This document shows positions 13,300 to 26,539 of a DNA stretch of 64,000 nt, piece by piece; the first letter of the stretch is position 1; the number at the start of each line of letters is the position of its first letter. The notes under the pieces were generated by a model, which was given only the letters and a program-made list of their open reading frames with translations, was not told where the DNA came from and ran no database searches. Source of the DNA: Coturnix japonica (Eukaryota; Chordata; Aves; Galliformes; Phasianidae); NCBI RefSeq assembly GCF_001577835.2, contig NC_029521.1:15283830-15347829 (forward strand), written 5' to 3'. The translations under genes and the position numbers were made by a program.

Positions 13300-15131
13300 T
13301 TTTAATTTAAATCCTCATGAACTGCACAAAGCAGCTTGTGTTGGTTGGGAACCATGCCATGCCATAGAATATTTCAGCATTTTTGCTACCACTCAACTTC
13401 AGTTGAAAATAAGGAGAGTAGGAAATATTGCATTTCCCATAAAATGGAGCTCTCTTTTTGTCTGGCTCTGTCACTCCTCACCATTCTGTTTTTCTTCCCC
13501 TTCATGGGGCTATAGTACCTGTGGCTATCTTTCCAGAGCTGCTGCACTGCAGACAGAGACATTCTCCTTCAAACAGTGCTTGGCCTTCAAAGTTGGTCCT
13601 TTAGATTACCTTGCTTTTATATCCCTTGCCTAACACTGACCTTTCCTTTTGGTATCATGACACAATAGGATTTTCTGGGCCGGTGGAGGAATTCCCATGC
13701 ATCTTAAGAATCATGCCTTAGCAAGAGGGATCATTGCTTTCCCAAAGAACTAAATAGGATAAAAAGAAACAAGTGTTTCACTCTGCCTGCAATCTGAAAC
13801 TTTGCTCAGGGATAGGGACTCTGCTACACACAGAAGGGGAGAGAGATGCCTGGATTAGGAAAGAAATGATGATGTTGACTCCAGTTGTGGCCTCCCAGTC
13901 TGAACTGAGACCTCAGATCAAAATCCTGCACTTCCAGATATCACCTGGACAAACTAACCACACCAGCAGAGCTTTGTCTTCAAAAAATTACAGCTCCTGG
14001 ATAATTCCTAGAACAGAACAGATCTGGTTTTGAGGTTTGTGGGTATACGAGCCTCAGAGTTAACAAAGATGTTCCCACCAAGATAAAACTTCTTTCCACC
14101 ACATTCACAATATGTTTGTGTGTCAAAAGCATACCATATCCTTTATTGCTGTTTACTTAAGCTTCTCCTTAAACAATTGCCGCATCTCATGTTCGAATGT
14201 GGCAGACATCATTCAACAATCGTAAAACCAATTTATATTACACCTAGCATTGTCAGCATAAGGTCACTGTGAATACATTTGCAAGATGATGTTTACCTAT
14301 GATCTGTGTGCTGATATGCCTCACACTTCCTCTTACTTTCTCTCCTATATTAGTGTTGCTCATAGAGTAATCCTTTTTACAGATACTAGCTAGTTTTTGT
14401 TTCTTTCCTTTAAGAGCATTACTCCAAAATCGCACTGTATTTTTCTGTTGACTGTCTAGCCCTGAAAAATACAGTTAAAAAAAAAAAAGTTTTTGCATCC
14501 TCCCTGTCATCTGTGTTCAGTGATATGTAACCAGAAACCACCAGGTAAAGAATGACTAAGTAAAATGCTGAGGCAAGTCTTCAAGTCTCCAAGGTTTTTT
14601 ACCTCCTTAGAAGAAAACAGGATACTCTGAAGGCATCCACTCATTGTGAAAAGAGTTTCTTCACTGTCCCTAGGCATTGCAGCTGGTCTCAACTACATTC
14701 CCAAGAAAGCTGCTAACAAGAAGCTCTCCCTGTACCATGCATAGCACACATCTAGAAAACACAGGGAAGGCCTTGCAATGGGGGCAGCTGAGAGGTCAAT
14801 GCTTGTCTGACAGGTTGAGAGAGAATGTATGTATGTAGGCTGGATTTTCATTTTCTGCATTTAGAGCATCAAACACTTTCTCTGTGATTCAGCACAAAAC
14901 TAGCAAGCAGTACTGAGTTTTGACAGTAACATCTTCCACAAGTCTCACTCCAGTGCACCTGCATCACAGATTGTGGTGTGTCTGGTGGTGAGTTCACATA
15001 CAAAACCTGTTGCAGTACATCTGTTAGGCAAAATATTGCATGGAAGATCCACACCATGAGAAAAGAAAAAGACCCATATGGCTCAGTAATACTAACAGAA
15101 TCAAGGCAGTGTAATTTGATTGTCCTTTTCA

Positions 15132-15164
15132 ATTTATTTTATTTATTTTATTTTATTTTTTTTT
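15132..15164. repeat. T-rich (TTTTA)n tract
   Basis: Irregular TTTA and TTTTA units end in a run of T followed by CAG. It resembles a splice acceptor, but no exon with coding content follows. Confidence 0.8.
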
Positions 15165-16861
15165 CAGACTGCAATGAAATACTTGTCCTGTTACTTCGAG
15201 GACACACAATAGTCAATACCTTGAACAAGACTCAGTGGAACTTCCCACAGCATCCTCAGCCAAGGTGAAATAGCTACTTCCTCACAATATAAAGGTTACA
15301 AAATGCATACAAGCAAAAATATTTCTTGTCCTCAGCCACCCCACAGATATACGTCAGTTCAGGTAGCATAAGAGCAGGACAATGGAAAGTGTGAGCTCTC
15401 TCCATTGTCACCACAACCAACACAAAGCAAGTCCTTGGATAAAAACCAGGGTATATAATTTTAGTCACCTACTGAGCCTTTTGTTTCCTTTATCAGAAAA
15501 ACGCACATGCTCCACAATACCTCCTCTGAAAAGAGAATAGTATCCTAAACCATCATGAGACTTGAGATGTCCTAAAAGGAGACTTATTCTTTGCTGATAT
15601 CATTAAAGATGTTTCCAGTGCCTGTGCTCCACGGACTAACATATTTGTTTGAGTTATCAGTGTTTCGAGCTTAAGGGTGTGAGCCACACAGCAGTGGTGT
15701 TAGTCATCTCCTGTTTCAGGGCAGTGTGTATGTTGACACTGACAAATCCAGCATTTTAGTGATAAGCTGGTTCTGGGCAGTTTTCTCAAGTTAGTGAATG
15801 CTTGCAAACTCCTAAAGCTCTTTTCACCCACACTGAAGAAATGTTTGGAAACTTTGGGGGTTGGAGGGTCAGGGAGGGAAGAAGAGGAAAGAAAAAAAAA
15901 AAAATAGCTTTCTTTTTTTGTAACTTCTTTATCTGTAGCTATTTACCCAGCCTACCAAGCTGAAAGCCAGCTAAGGATCTCCTTACAAATTATGGTCACA
16001 CAGTGACGCACATTGCAGTAATGCTGCTGGCTTTCTGAAATGGACATCCTGAGCTAGCTCTCAACTCTGGAGTGTAGGAGTAGTCACCCCAGCTTGGAGT
16101 TCAGCCTCAACTCTCAAATCCATGAAACAAGACCAAATAATTAAGCAGCCAGACTGGTGAAATTATTGCAAATTGTGTAGTCATGGTAACAAGAAGTCTT
16201 GCCCTTGCTACCAAGGATACACAGTTCTCAATATCTGAACCAAATAGATCACAGCTAAGCAAAAGTAATTTGTGCTTGACTCCTTTAATATCAAATTACT
16301 ATCCTAAGCATTTGGAAAGAGAGCTTGTCCGGACACTTGGCACCTGCGTCCTGTGGATGGATGGAAAACCAATTAGTGAAGAAAATAGCTATCTACTACC
16401 CTTTTCTAAGGGCCTTAAACTCTCCAAAGGCCAGCAGCTCACCACAGACACCTGGCTTTTCACATTACCCTTCCAACCACCACTTTTTCCACGAGAGCCT
16501 TACTTTTTCTTCAGCTAATGAACAAGAAAGTGGAAAGATTGCTCAAAGTTTGTCTCTTAAAATCTAGGTGTTTCAAACTAAGCACACAGATTTTAGTATG
16601 AGCAACAACCACAACCATACAGTCATTAATGGGATTCTCATCATGCCCAGTATTCCTTCTGGGCTTGAAATTCATTCTGAACTACCTTCCATAACTTCCT
16701 TCTAGATAATGAGTTGAACAAAGCCACACCTATTTCTCCAGAACCAAAAACTTTCCTCATTCTGATAACATCTAAAGCATGAGGTCACATTGCGGAAACC
16801 TCATTGGACTTATTCTTGTATGTTCAGTTTACTCAAAGACTGATATCAGAAGCTTCCTCTC

Positions 16862-16868
16862 TATATAA
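16862..16868 (+). promoter_or_regulatory. MSMB: TATA box of MSMB copy B
   Basis: TATATAA lies 72 bases before the initiator ATG, so transcription probably starts near 16892. The leader contains CTGGAAGC and TTCTGCAAG just before the ATG, words shared in part with copies A and C. Confidence 0.75.
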
Positions 16869-16933
16869 GATCTTGGATAAGATCAACTTTCTACAGGCTG
16901 TCTCACTACTGGAAGCCTCATAATTCTGCAAGA

Positions 16934-16936
16934 ATG
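16934..16936 (+). CDS. MSMB: MSMB copy B exon 1 (initiator ATG only)
   Basis: CTGCAAGAATG is followed directly by the donor GTGAGT. It is the only coding triplet in the exon, exactly as in copies A and C. Confidence 0.88.
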
Positions 16937-19732
16937 GTGAGTCCTTACATCTTTATTGTAAAAGATAATTATATGTTGCTACAGATTTTCAGAGAGATTC
17001 TTTTGGATTGACCTAAGCCTTCAAAGACCTAAGTAACTCAAAACTGAGCTTTGAAAACAAAAGTCAGACACATGAGGACAGGCAGGTAAGAACCTTGGGT
17101 AAAAGATTTCAGCATTTATAATGCAGAAGATGTCCAATGGGACACCACATGAAGGCATGAGATGTTTGAATGTAATTATTTCTCTGGCAGAAAGCAGCTC
17201 TGTTTTTCCTTAACTGAGAACTGGCCATCACTTTTATGAAGAGTTAGGATAGTATCTGAAAGTTTAGCTAAACTTCAAAATGTTTGATTGCTTATTCTAT
17301 TAAGACTATCTGCTTCATTCCATGGCAGAGTTTGGTCTGTGGAGAAAGCTAAGAAATGAGAACAGGTTTTGAACATGAGTGATGTGTTAGTATTTTGTAC
17401 CAGACTTGCCTAGGATGATCAGATGCTCATGATGCTTATGTTTGTGTGATTGTCAATGCTATAGAATGAATTATCACAAAATTTGTACAATTAAAACATA
17501 CATCCCTTTATAGATTTCCCGCCTTCCAGTAAAATCCCTTGTTTCCAGTGCTCAGATGTTTTTTACTTATCTTGTTCCTCCAGAAATGCCTGTCAAACAA
17601 ACTGGTGGTTTTTACCTTTTTCTCTGCAAAATTAAATGCATGTTTATCCTTCCTTTCATATCTGAGGTACAACTTATTTTTAAGAACTCACCAGTGCTAC
17701 TCTGTCCAAAATACATAAGTACACATATATACCCACAGTACATAGGGAGAAAGAGACTGTTAAGAACATGTACTTATTGTCAGAGAATAACAAGAAAAAT
17801 GAATAAGGAGAGGAAATAAGTTGAACACCTTCCCTGTACAGTTCACTTTCACAGACAGTGCCCGGGTCTACCAATCCTGGATCAGGCAACACATGATTTT
17901 AACAGTTTGGAAAGACAGACTTTTTCCCCCCTTCTCAAGTTATTCTCTCCTTCTACGTCTACTAAATGGCTTAATATTCCTGATGATGTGTTAAAGTGTC
18001 TGAAACACAAATGACAATTGGATTTTGGTTCAAAACCACAGTGTATTTTCCTGCTTCTTATAGCAATATTTAGAATCAGGAAGTTTCAATATATACTTGT
18101 AATATATTTGCAATAATTCTGCTTTCCTCTTCAGAAAACCTTCTTGGCCTGCCTTCTTGTTCTTTCTGTTAGTGTGACATTGTCCAATGCATCCTGCTAC
18201 TTTCAGCCAATAAAGCCAGTGAAGCGTGGTGATGAGATTATAGGTAAGATGTCAGCTGTCCTCATCTTGTCATCCAGCCCCACAAGTACTGCCTGTTTGG
18301 ATTTACCTATTCAATGCAATCCACAATAATTTAAAAATTAGTGGGAAGAGTGGAGAGAAACTGCAGGGAGGAAAGTAGGGTATAGAAAGAAATGAATTTA
18401 TAACATGTTATAAATTATCATGACTGTTAGACAGGAACTTCATATCCAATGAATGCTTTCTTCCTGCAGCTGAGGATCAGGAAGAATTTTCCAGGGAGAT
18501 TTAGACATGCTCTAAATGATGAGTTAAAAAATAGTGTTAATGGTGGGGTGTAGCCAAAGCCTTTGCTTACTTCTGACCAGGACAATGCCTGGTTTTCTTC
18601 CTGCCTGGGGCACCTACTTCCAAGATGAGCTATTCTAGGAAACCTGATGCTGCTAAGAACAATGGAGAACAGAGTTGAGGATACTCTTTTCCACGTTTTA
18701 ATATAATCACTGTCCATCTCCATTACTGTAAAAATCCAACAAAACTCTTATAGGAAGTTTGCAGGCAATAGCGTTGTCAACCCAGTAAGTATGACAGCTG
18801 CCTGCACACTACATTTTCAGGCAGCTATGACATGAAGGGAGTGCCACATGAATTCAATACACATTGGAAGACTGAAGACTGCTTAGACTGCTCCTGTTAT
18901 AAGTCTGGGATCAGCTGCTGCACCAGGTAAGTTCAGAACAGTGAGGTTCCCTCTGCTGGCACAATGTGGCACAAAGCACTTCCCTAACACCGGGGTCCCT
19001 GGGAAACCTCTCACTCGCTCCCTTTGTATCACAAAAATGAGCATTAGCCCAATAGCAACACTGAACTCACAAGAAGTTTTTCTGAAATACAGAGCTACCA
19101 TTTAAAAAAATAATGTTTGAAACAATAAAAGAAAATAAGGGAGTAGACATGAACAGGCTAAAATTTCAGGTAAGATACTTATTCGAGAGAGAACATTTAG
19201 TTACTTAAGAGTCTTCTACCTGTGCCAATTAAGATCTTTCCAAGCACACATTGTGTCCTCTCTGTCTGAGGGGTAGCCAGCCATACACTGGCCTGTCTAT
19301 AACATTTGCGTGTTTCCTATTGCATGTTGTGGCAAAACAGAAAAGCAATGATATTAGAGTAGCAAGTAAACATGACAAACATCTTTCGGGTATAAATGAA
19401 ATCAGTAAACTATAACTCTACCCTCCTCCTGTTTAGGTATCAGGGTGAGCAGCCTTATGCTCTCAGCTTCATACGAGCTCCCTTTTCTGTTATTAAACAC
19501 CACCTCAGCATCACCTCTCCAGACTACAATTGTAGATACAATCTCAGATGGAAGCCACTTCCTTCTTGCTCTAATCATCTGTTCTTCTTTTCCCAATGAC
19601 AGCTATGCAATACCAGTTAACTTTGATGAAGAGAAATGCGTACGCATATTCGACAATACTGCCTGCGCTTATAAAGTGGTGGAGAAAGCCGATCACTCAA
19701 AAAAATGTGAAGTATATGCGTCGGTGCTGTAA
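16934..19732 (+). CDS. MSMB: Beta-microseminoprotein-like protein, copy B, lacking one conserved cysteine
   Basis: This gene predicts a 115-residue secreted protein of the MSMB family. The coding exons are 16934-16936, 18135-18243, 18821-18926 and 19603-19732. Residues 1-20 are a signal peptide (MKTFLACLLVLSVSVTLSNA), and the mature chain starts SCYFQP, like human SCYFIP. Exon 3 carries WKTEDCLDC and the SCC pair; exon 4 carries IPVNFDEEKC and VVEK. The chain has nine cysteines instead of ten: the codon at the start of exon 3 that is cysteine in copies A and C is serine here (GSYDMKG). By the human disulfide map as I remember it (C18-C42), one cysteine would be left unpaired. Reading frame, splice sites, TATA box and poly(A) signals are all intact, so it looks like a working gene. 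The introns of 1198, 577 and 676 bases hold nothing else I recognise. Confidence 0.95.
18135..18243 (+). CDS. MSMB: MSMB copy B exon 2 (signal peptide)
   Basis: The acceptor CCTCTTCAG precedes AAAACC and the donor is G|GTAAGA. At 109 bases it is the longest exon 2 of the three copies. The extra residues fall in the KPVKRGDEII stretch before the position of the missing cysteine. Confidence 0.92.
18821..18926 (+). CDS. MSMB: MSMB copy B exon 3 (cysteine core, one cysteine replaced)
   Basis: The acceptor is CATTTTCAG and the donor is AG|GTAAGT. The second codon reads AGC (serine) where copies A and C have TGC or TGT-type cysteine codons. The remaining five cysteines of this exon are present. 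Confidence 0.92.
19603..19732 (+). CDS. MSMB: MSMB copy B exon 4 (C-terminal domain)
   Basis: The acceptor is CAATGACAG. The exon encodes the last three cysteines and ends GTG CTG TAA. Its length equals that of exon 4 in copy C. Confidence 0.93.
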
Positions 19733-20076
19733 CAAAGGAGAGCCATCGATCAGGGGGAAATATCTGCTTTTCATTTCAAGGGTTCTCTCTCACAAATTTA
19801 AAAAAGCTGAAGAACACAACCATAGAGTAAAGTCAACTCAGAAGCTTCCCAGAAGTGAGAAAAAAAACAACCAGAACCTAAGCTCTGAAGATTTCCTCTG
19901 TTTCTCTGCCTTCCGCTTCTCTGTGCAACAAGAACTAAATTATTACTTCCTAGGTATCCAGAATTAAAGATGACCTTAAGCATTAGCAACAGCTGATGAT
20001 TTCAATTTTTCTTCCATTGCACTTCAGTGCCAAGGAGCACATTCTGTTACCCACACACAACTATATTTTAAGGCTC

Positions 20077-20122
20077 AAAATAAATCCAGATGAAGCATCA
20101 AAATAAATCCAGATGAAGCATC
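20077..20122 (+). terminator. MSMB: Duplicated poly(A) signal unit of MSMB copy B
   Basis: A 23-base unit, AAAATAAATCCAGATGAAGCATC without its first few bases matching copy A as well, occurs twice head to tail (20077-20099 and 20100-20122). Each unit holds one AATAAA, at 20079 and 20102. The identity of the two units points to a recent duplication. Confidence 0.85.
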
Positions 20123-23100
20123 AAAAATTTGTGTGACTTTTTTTTGGGGGGAAGGAAGGCGACCTAAAGAAAGTCCAAAAAACAAGGGAAAGCATCTAAA
20201 AGCAGCTCAAAAAAATCCCACTGTCTGAGCATTCCCATTCCTAAGGCAGTTTCTTGATAACCATTTATCCTGCTTGGCTCTCTGGAGCCTGCCCAACCTA
20301 TGGACTGCAAGAGACACCACTTATCCACAGCAGTCCCAGGTCTCTGCCATGGGCCTGGATCTGACTAACCCGTAAAGAATTCAAGTTTCTAAATTGGTCA
20401 GTGCTGTGAACTATGTTCAGGAAGACACAAGCCAGAAAATAAGAATACACATGTAACAGTAGCCAAAGAGCTATGTACTCCAATGACATTCTTGAAGGCT
20501 ATGGTATATTTTCTCAGTAACTGCAGAGATTTTCTGGGTCAGTATACCTGCTTCTGAAGCCTTGAATCATCCAATTCTTTAACAGCCAGCACCCTTCTGA
20601 GCAATGCTGTAGCCTGAATTCAGTCAGCTTAGAATTGTGGCCTACTTTTAATAGAAGCTTAACTTTGTGCTTGTGGCCTATGTAGAGAAGAGATCAAGTT
20701 CTGTGCAATCTTCCCAAAAAGGGGACCACTTGCCCCCTTCCTGCTGTTTTTCTTAGTTACTTTTCTCCATTACCACAGACTATTTTCTTTTTTTCCAGTT
20801 TTTCCAAAGGCACTTTTATTCTGCTGCAGATCATGATCTGACTCCTGAAGCAGAATGAAATCCATTGAAATCCATTCAGCTCTGGGCTCCCCAGCACTCT
20901 CTGAATCTTGCTGGTTGGGGCTCTGTCAGACAGAGCTTGAGCAGATGAGACATCCCCTTATGCAACCTCCTACAGTTGCCCAGAGGCTGAGTGCATTGCA
21001 GCTCCTGATTCATTTCAGATGGATGCTACCCAAGCACAAAGGGCATGAGAGGGAGTTTAAAAAAAACAAACCATTACCCACTTCTATGTCTTGCAGGCAC
21101 CATCAGCTTACAGAGAGGGTATATTCATAATGCACAGCAAGCCTCAAGGAAGCAATGCACCCAAACTCCAGAAAAACCAGCCTTACTGGCACACTCATGT
21201 AATCCCAACAATTTAACCACATCCCAAAAGCACTCGGATGCCTTCCTCCAGCATCTACTGACTGTTGATACGGTATGTGGATCCACACTGCCTGTCATGA
21301 TAAAATGAGAAAGATTTGTCTCAAGCCTAAACCAAAAAGTCTCCAGAGAGCTGCTCCCTTCTTGTCTGCTCCAAGTTCCAGCATGGAAACAGATTATGTG
21401 ATGATGTTACCTATCATGTCTCATTTCAGAATGCCAGAAACACAGCAGGAACTTGGCTGCCTTTCCTAGGAGGAGCCTAGCAGGAGGATGACAGAAACCT
21501 CCAAACTGAGGAAGCAGAAGCACACAGAAGAGCTTTGTTCTTCCTTGTTTAGTCAAGTGTTTTGTCATGACATTTCTCCTCTTAAACACACACAGTTACA
21601 GCCCCTACAAAGAACACATCTCCAGTGCAGGCCCTTGTTCTTTAGGTGCTAGCACCACTAGCTTCACATAGTGGAGCGGAAACATTCATGTGAGAGTTCC
21701 CCATTATCCTGACATTAACAAGAGACTGCAGAACGCTGGGAGCCCAGCACAGCCCCAGGAAGGGACTGTATGCTCTCTTCCTCCCCTCTCCCCCCAGATG
21801 CCTAATGAAGCACTCCCACTAGCTCTGTTAGAAATGAGATGGAATTTTGGGTGGCTCTGATCCCTCCAACAGCAATAATTCTTTTCAAGACAAGACTTTT
21901 AAATACCAGTAGGATGTTCTTGCCCTAAACAGAAATATAACATTTATCTTACCAAGTAAGATGTTTTAAACCAGCAACAGAACACACATGCTATAATCTG
22001 ATGGAAGTTTTCCTATTAGAGAGTATTTATTGCCTAAAACTTAGCTGGTTTTGTATTCAGTCATGTTTTGTTCCCATTAGGATTTTTGCCAGTCTTAAAA
22101 TTTACTTTGAACAATCTTAAACAAGGAATGTACATATTTTATTTACATTATACTTACTGGAGAAGCTGGAGACTTGCAGATCACTTTTTGATTTGTACTA
22201 TTTTTTTTAAGTATAGATGCACTCAGTTTATGATAGTTCAGCCTTTTCACTTTGCTCCTCATTAATGCATCTATTGGTATGCAGGAATATTTGCCTTGGC
22301 ACCTTTTGAATGCTTCTAAGTTTCTGCTGAAATCTATTGTGTGCATATTTCCGAAGCCAGGCTGTGGTTTATTAAGGGCAAAATGATTGACTTTATAGTA
22401 GTAATTTATATGAAACCTAAGAACACACAAGTCATATGTTCAATCTTAAACACTCAGTGAGACTTATCCCCACCTCAAAATTCTACTCTGACACTGATTT
22501 TCTTCCAGCATACAACTCTGTGTAATATTATGAGTCCTAGAAGAAACACTTGCAAGAGTAACACAGAATTTCAGTATCTGGTTTGACTGTGTGTTTGTTA
22601 TCAGAACTCTTCCACAATCTTGAGCAGGAAAGGGTCTGAAAATTAGAATAACCAAAATCACATCAGAAACAGAGAGTGGAAAACCTACTCCACCTGCTGC
22701 ACACCAGCAAGCATTATAAGAAGTATCAAGAACTTGACACAGCGCATTGCTCTCCTCTTCCTCTGCTATGAAATCGCTAGATGGCATCCTAGTTCTACAA
22801 CAGTGCTCCAGCATCTGAAGGAAAGGCTGGTCAAGCAAAATCTACAGAGTGCATGAAAACTTAAAAGTTAATTTTTGCCCTGTTGACAGATTTTTGGACA
22901 GTTCCTGCCGGTAACTACAGTCTATGTTAGATTTAGAAGTTTCTTGTTCATTGTGTTAGTGCAGCGTTCCTTAACTTGTAAGGTAACAAGCTCTGTTTGC
23001 TAAGCTCAGTTCTTCAGAATACATTCATGCCATCAGCTGCTGCCACCCTCATCCCCAGCACTAGTTTTTGAGAGATACCAGACAGGAAACAATTCTGTGG

Positions 23101-26100
23101 GACTATCTGGGAACTCCAGCATACTGGCATATTGCTATTTAACTACATTATTTTATTAGACACATTTGCAAAGCCATGGATAGAAGTAGGATCCACAGAC
23201 GTGACCAGTGTCCCATCTGCAAGGGGAATAAGAAGAGATTTAAAGTAGGGCTTGATCATTAGAGCTGCTACCAGAGCCCTGAGACTTTGTGACATCAGGT
23301 AGCTCTGGGAAGCCTGAGAAGGGTTCAATGCACAATGACACAAAGGAGCCGCTAGCAAAGCAGAGATGCCCCAAGCACAGTACAGGCAACAGTATAAGAC
23401 AAAAACCACTCTGGACTCAGATCCAGTGTTTGTGGAAGGGTCAATTCCTGAGAGAGCAGCTGGAACCTTGGAAGAGGGAAGAGTCTAAGTCTCCATACAC
23501 AAAGGTCTGTAGGTCTCAAGCCTAGTGCTGAAGGTAGGAACAAAGTAAATTTTTCCTCTCTTCAGGGAAGTGGTTACACAGCATTTGTGTTATGTCACCT
23601 TGATGAAGACTAAAGAGTCAGGCTTTCTGCAGGAGCAGCAGTTAGAAAACTCAACTTCTGCTTCAAAGAACAGTTTTGCTTAAAAAATGATTAATCATCC
23701 AGCAGACGGTCTCTAACCACAAGCTCCTGAAGACAGGTTAGGTTTTCAATGCAGGCAAGTTTCGCTTGAGTTACAGGAGTGGAGAACTGGCCTGCAGTCA
23801 GAGCCTCGGTGACCCAGGGGTGATATCAAGGCACCCTTCTGCTCTGAGATGGGGAGAGCAGTCCAGCCTGGCCCCAGGCATCTTTAAGTTACTCAAAGTC
23901 CTCCTAATTGGCAAAAGCATCTCCAGGCAGAACTCCCTCCCTGGTTTGGCAGTCACTGCATTTGTCAAACCCACTGCATTATTTAACCAGTTTAGTTTGG
24001 CAGCTTCACTGGCAAACAGCAAGATAAACAGGGAGAGGCAGGGTTGGATGTTCCTCTCATTGCTTCACAGACCTCAAGCTAAGGACACCCATATATTAAC
24101 TTCTGCCATATCCCACAGCTACTGAAAGACTTACAGGCTGTCTGGAGCCAGGCTGTGAGCTCCACTGGCACCACACATCTCAAAGCATAAGGCACAGAGG
24201 CGAGCAGCAAGTTGTGACAGAAAGGTGGCACTCCACGTCTCAGGAGGCACTCAGCCATCCACTGGGCAAAGTTGACCTATCCTTCTTTTAACAGAGGGAC
24301 CCCAAAGGACACGCTCTACAGCCCTACAGGGAAGTGTTCATTCATAGCTGCATAACAGAGAACTCCCTTCACTACCTACTTGACCTGGAAAGCCTTATTG
24401 ACTCCAGAGGAGACCCCTGAGCAGGTCAGCAAGCATGGACAGAGAGACTGGCTCAGCCTCTGCTCTCTCACAGATCTCAAAATTACAAACTTTCAAAAGC
24501 ACTTAATTTCTTCATTCTCAAGCTTGCAATTAAGTAACCTTACAATGCCTTTTTTTCACATTAAAGGCAAAAAAGAAACCACACGTAGCATGCTATAGCA
24601 CACACCTAAGGTTAAGGAACCAGTACCACCAGGCAGCAATGGCTTCAACCACTGTGGGCTTGGCTACCTGAGAAACAGCAGTGGTTTGGAAAAACTCATT
24701 AATATAGTCTATTTTATTTAATTTTCATGAAAGAATAAGGATATAATAAGCTCATTATTTTAGGAGAATTTGGAATGCACCTCGCCCTTCAAGAATGTTA
24801 ATGTTGCTTTGAAACTACCATTATTACAGATACTACACGCTTCAACAGTCACTCATCAAGGAACATGACAAGATTAGGAGTGATAACAAGGTCAAGAGAT
24901 CACACATTTAAAGATTTAACAGCATAAGAGAAATAAAATTTTCTTCTTAAAGCTAACACAGTCAACTTGAAGGAATCATTCCCTTCAGACAGGAGTTCAT
25001 TCATTTAAGGATTACCACCGATGATTTTCCTTCAAGTACTTCATTAGACACAACAACTGTTTCCTAAAGCAGAACCACACACAGGGCACAAGCTACAAAA
25101 AGTCAAAAGATTAAGACAGAACTACAAGATGAAAAGCAAACTACAATAAAAGCTCTCAAGCTTCTCTCTAAGAGCTACAACAACAACAAAAAAACAACCA
25201 CAAAAATAAAAAAAACAAACCAAAGACACTTACACAAATCAACTCCTCTGTCACAGCAGGCAGCAACCACTTCCTCTGCAGTCACCTCCTTTGCTCTGAA
25301 CCCCTCCAGAGACAGCACACACTCTGCCACTACACCTCTTATCCAAGAACCCCCTCCAGGGCAGCTCGGCTTCCTGCAACTATTTGTCAATCAGAGGAAG
25401 CTAATGAGTAATCAAGGTGTTTAATCAAGCACAGGCTTGCTGAAAAAACCCACCAGCAGAATTAATACAACTCATTATGCTGGGAATACTCAGGCAACTT
25501 TCAAAGCTGGTTGTGTCTGCGCTCCAGTTCAGCAAAGTGGTGGATTCCTCCAGATTCTGGCATGGCCTTAGATGGTCTGGGGTCTGTGAGAGTTATCCTG
25601 GATGGTTGTGAGAGAAATGCAGCCTCACATAGTGTGTACTGCAACAGTGCAATTGCAAAAACCCCCAATACCTGCTGTAAGATATCCTGATGATCTCCAA
25701 AAATGACTCTGCAAGATCCCAACTTTCTTGGAGGCAGCGCATGTATGAGACAAAAGAAAGCTGGAATTTTGCATTCTTTGCCTTTCCTAATCCCTAACAT
25801 CACTACTGTCACTGTCAGGAAGACGTGAGCTACAAAAGCACTCTGGCTGTTGGCTTCACTTCTGAACTGAGACAATACACATGCAGCTCATCTCACTTTT
25901 GCTGATGAAAAGGTGTCTGTTCATGGTGATCTATGTGTGTCTTGTGGGCTGGGGTTTGCATCAGCAACTGAGAAACCAAAACTCTTTGGCTAGTCCCCAC
26001 AGGCCATTAAATTCGGACAAAATGACACATTGCATATAAATTGAAATTATAATAAATCAGTCTGAGAACAGTGGAGTCTCCACACCACTGCACTGTACGA

Positions 26101-26486
26101 ATGACCTGTTCCAGACTTGGGGTGATGTGCCTGCAGCAGGTCAGGTGAACAATAGCACACTACTGCCTTGCTGCTCACATGCCCTTTCCCTGCTGCTCCT
26201 TGATGGCCTGCCAGGGCTGGAGGTGCAGTTTTTGGGGGGTGACAGTCTTTCTCCAACACTGGCACTGGTGTGGAGAAACTAATGTATCTATCTGCTGGAG
26301 TTTCTTCAGATTTACACTGGTATCGTGAAGGTCAAGATGTACATCAGTGTACAAAACAAGCTTCAGCAAGACTTTTTGAGATGACACCTTCTGATCGATG
26401 GTAGGAACAGGTTAGAATGTCCACTGGCTCCCAGGCTGCTCATGGTGACATCACCTCCCTTTGCAGTGACCATTGTTTCCACACTG
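20123..26486. other. Intergenic stretch between MSMB copies B and C
   Basis: No coding exon, RNA gene or repeat family is recognised. The longest open frames (22464-22838 and 25501-25875 on the - strand, 23766-24125 on the + strand) show no domain, signal peptide or splice context and overlap frames on the other strand. An A/C-rich low-complexity stretch lies at 25178-25222. Confidence 0.6.
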
Positions 26487-26494
26487 TATAAAAA
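26487..26494 (+). promoter_or_regulatory. MSMB: TATA box of MSMB copy C
   Basis: TATAAAAA lies 53 bases before the initiator ATG, placing the start of transcription near 26517. The leader is therefore very short, about 20-25 bases, and may contain one or two out-of-frame ATGs. Confidence 0.75.
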
Positions 26495-26539
26495 TACACA
26501 GCTGCCCCTCACAATGAGATGTGAGCAGCCCATGCAAGT

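Larger units (their letters stand above)
11720..16861. other. Intergenic stretch between MSMB copies A and B
   Basis: No coding exon is supported here. Several overlapping short open frames at 11.7-12.8 kb on both strands have no splice context or family resemblance. Small structures seen are a perfect hairpin at 12694-12713, a C-rich run near 12930-12945, a TTAA repeat at 13281 and an A/T-rich TTTTA array at 15132. Proximal promoter sequence of copy B lies at the right end. Confidence 0.6.

Noticed and set aside
15165-15268. Exon-like segment after a long T run and CAG
   Set aside because: The T run is a simple repeat; the downstream reading shows no family resemblance and no donor.
22464-22838. 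124-residue open frame on the - strand
   Set aside because: No signal, domain or splice structure; the length is expected by chance in a 64 kb window.
25501-25875. 124-residue open frame on the - strand
   Set aside because: Same reasons; no acceptor or donor fits its ends and no family resemblance is seen.
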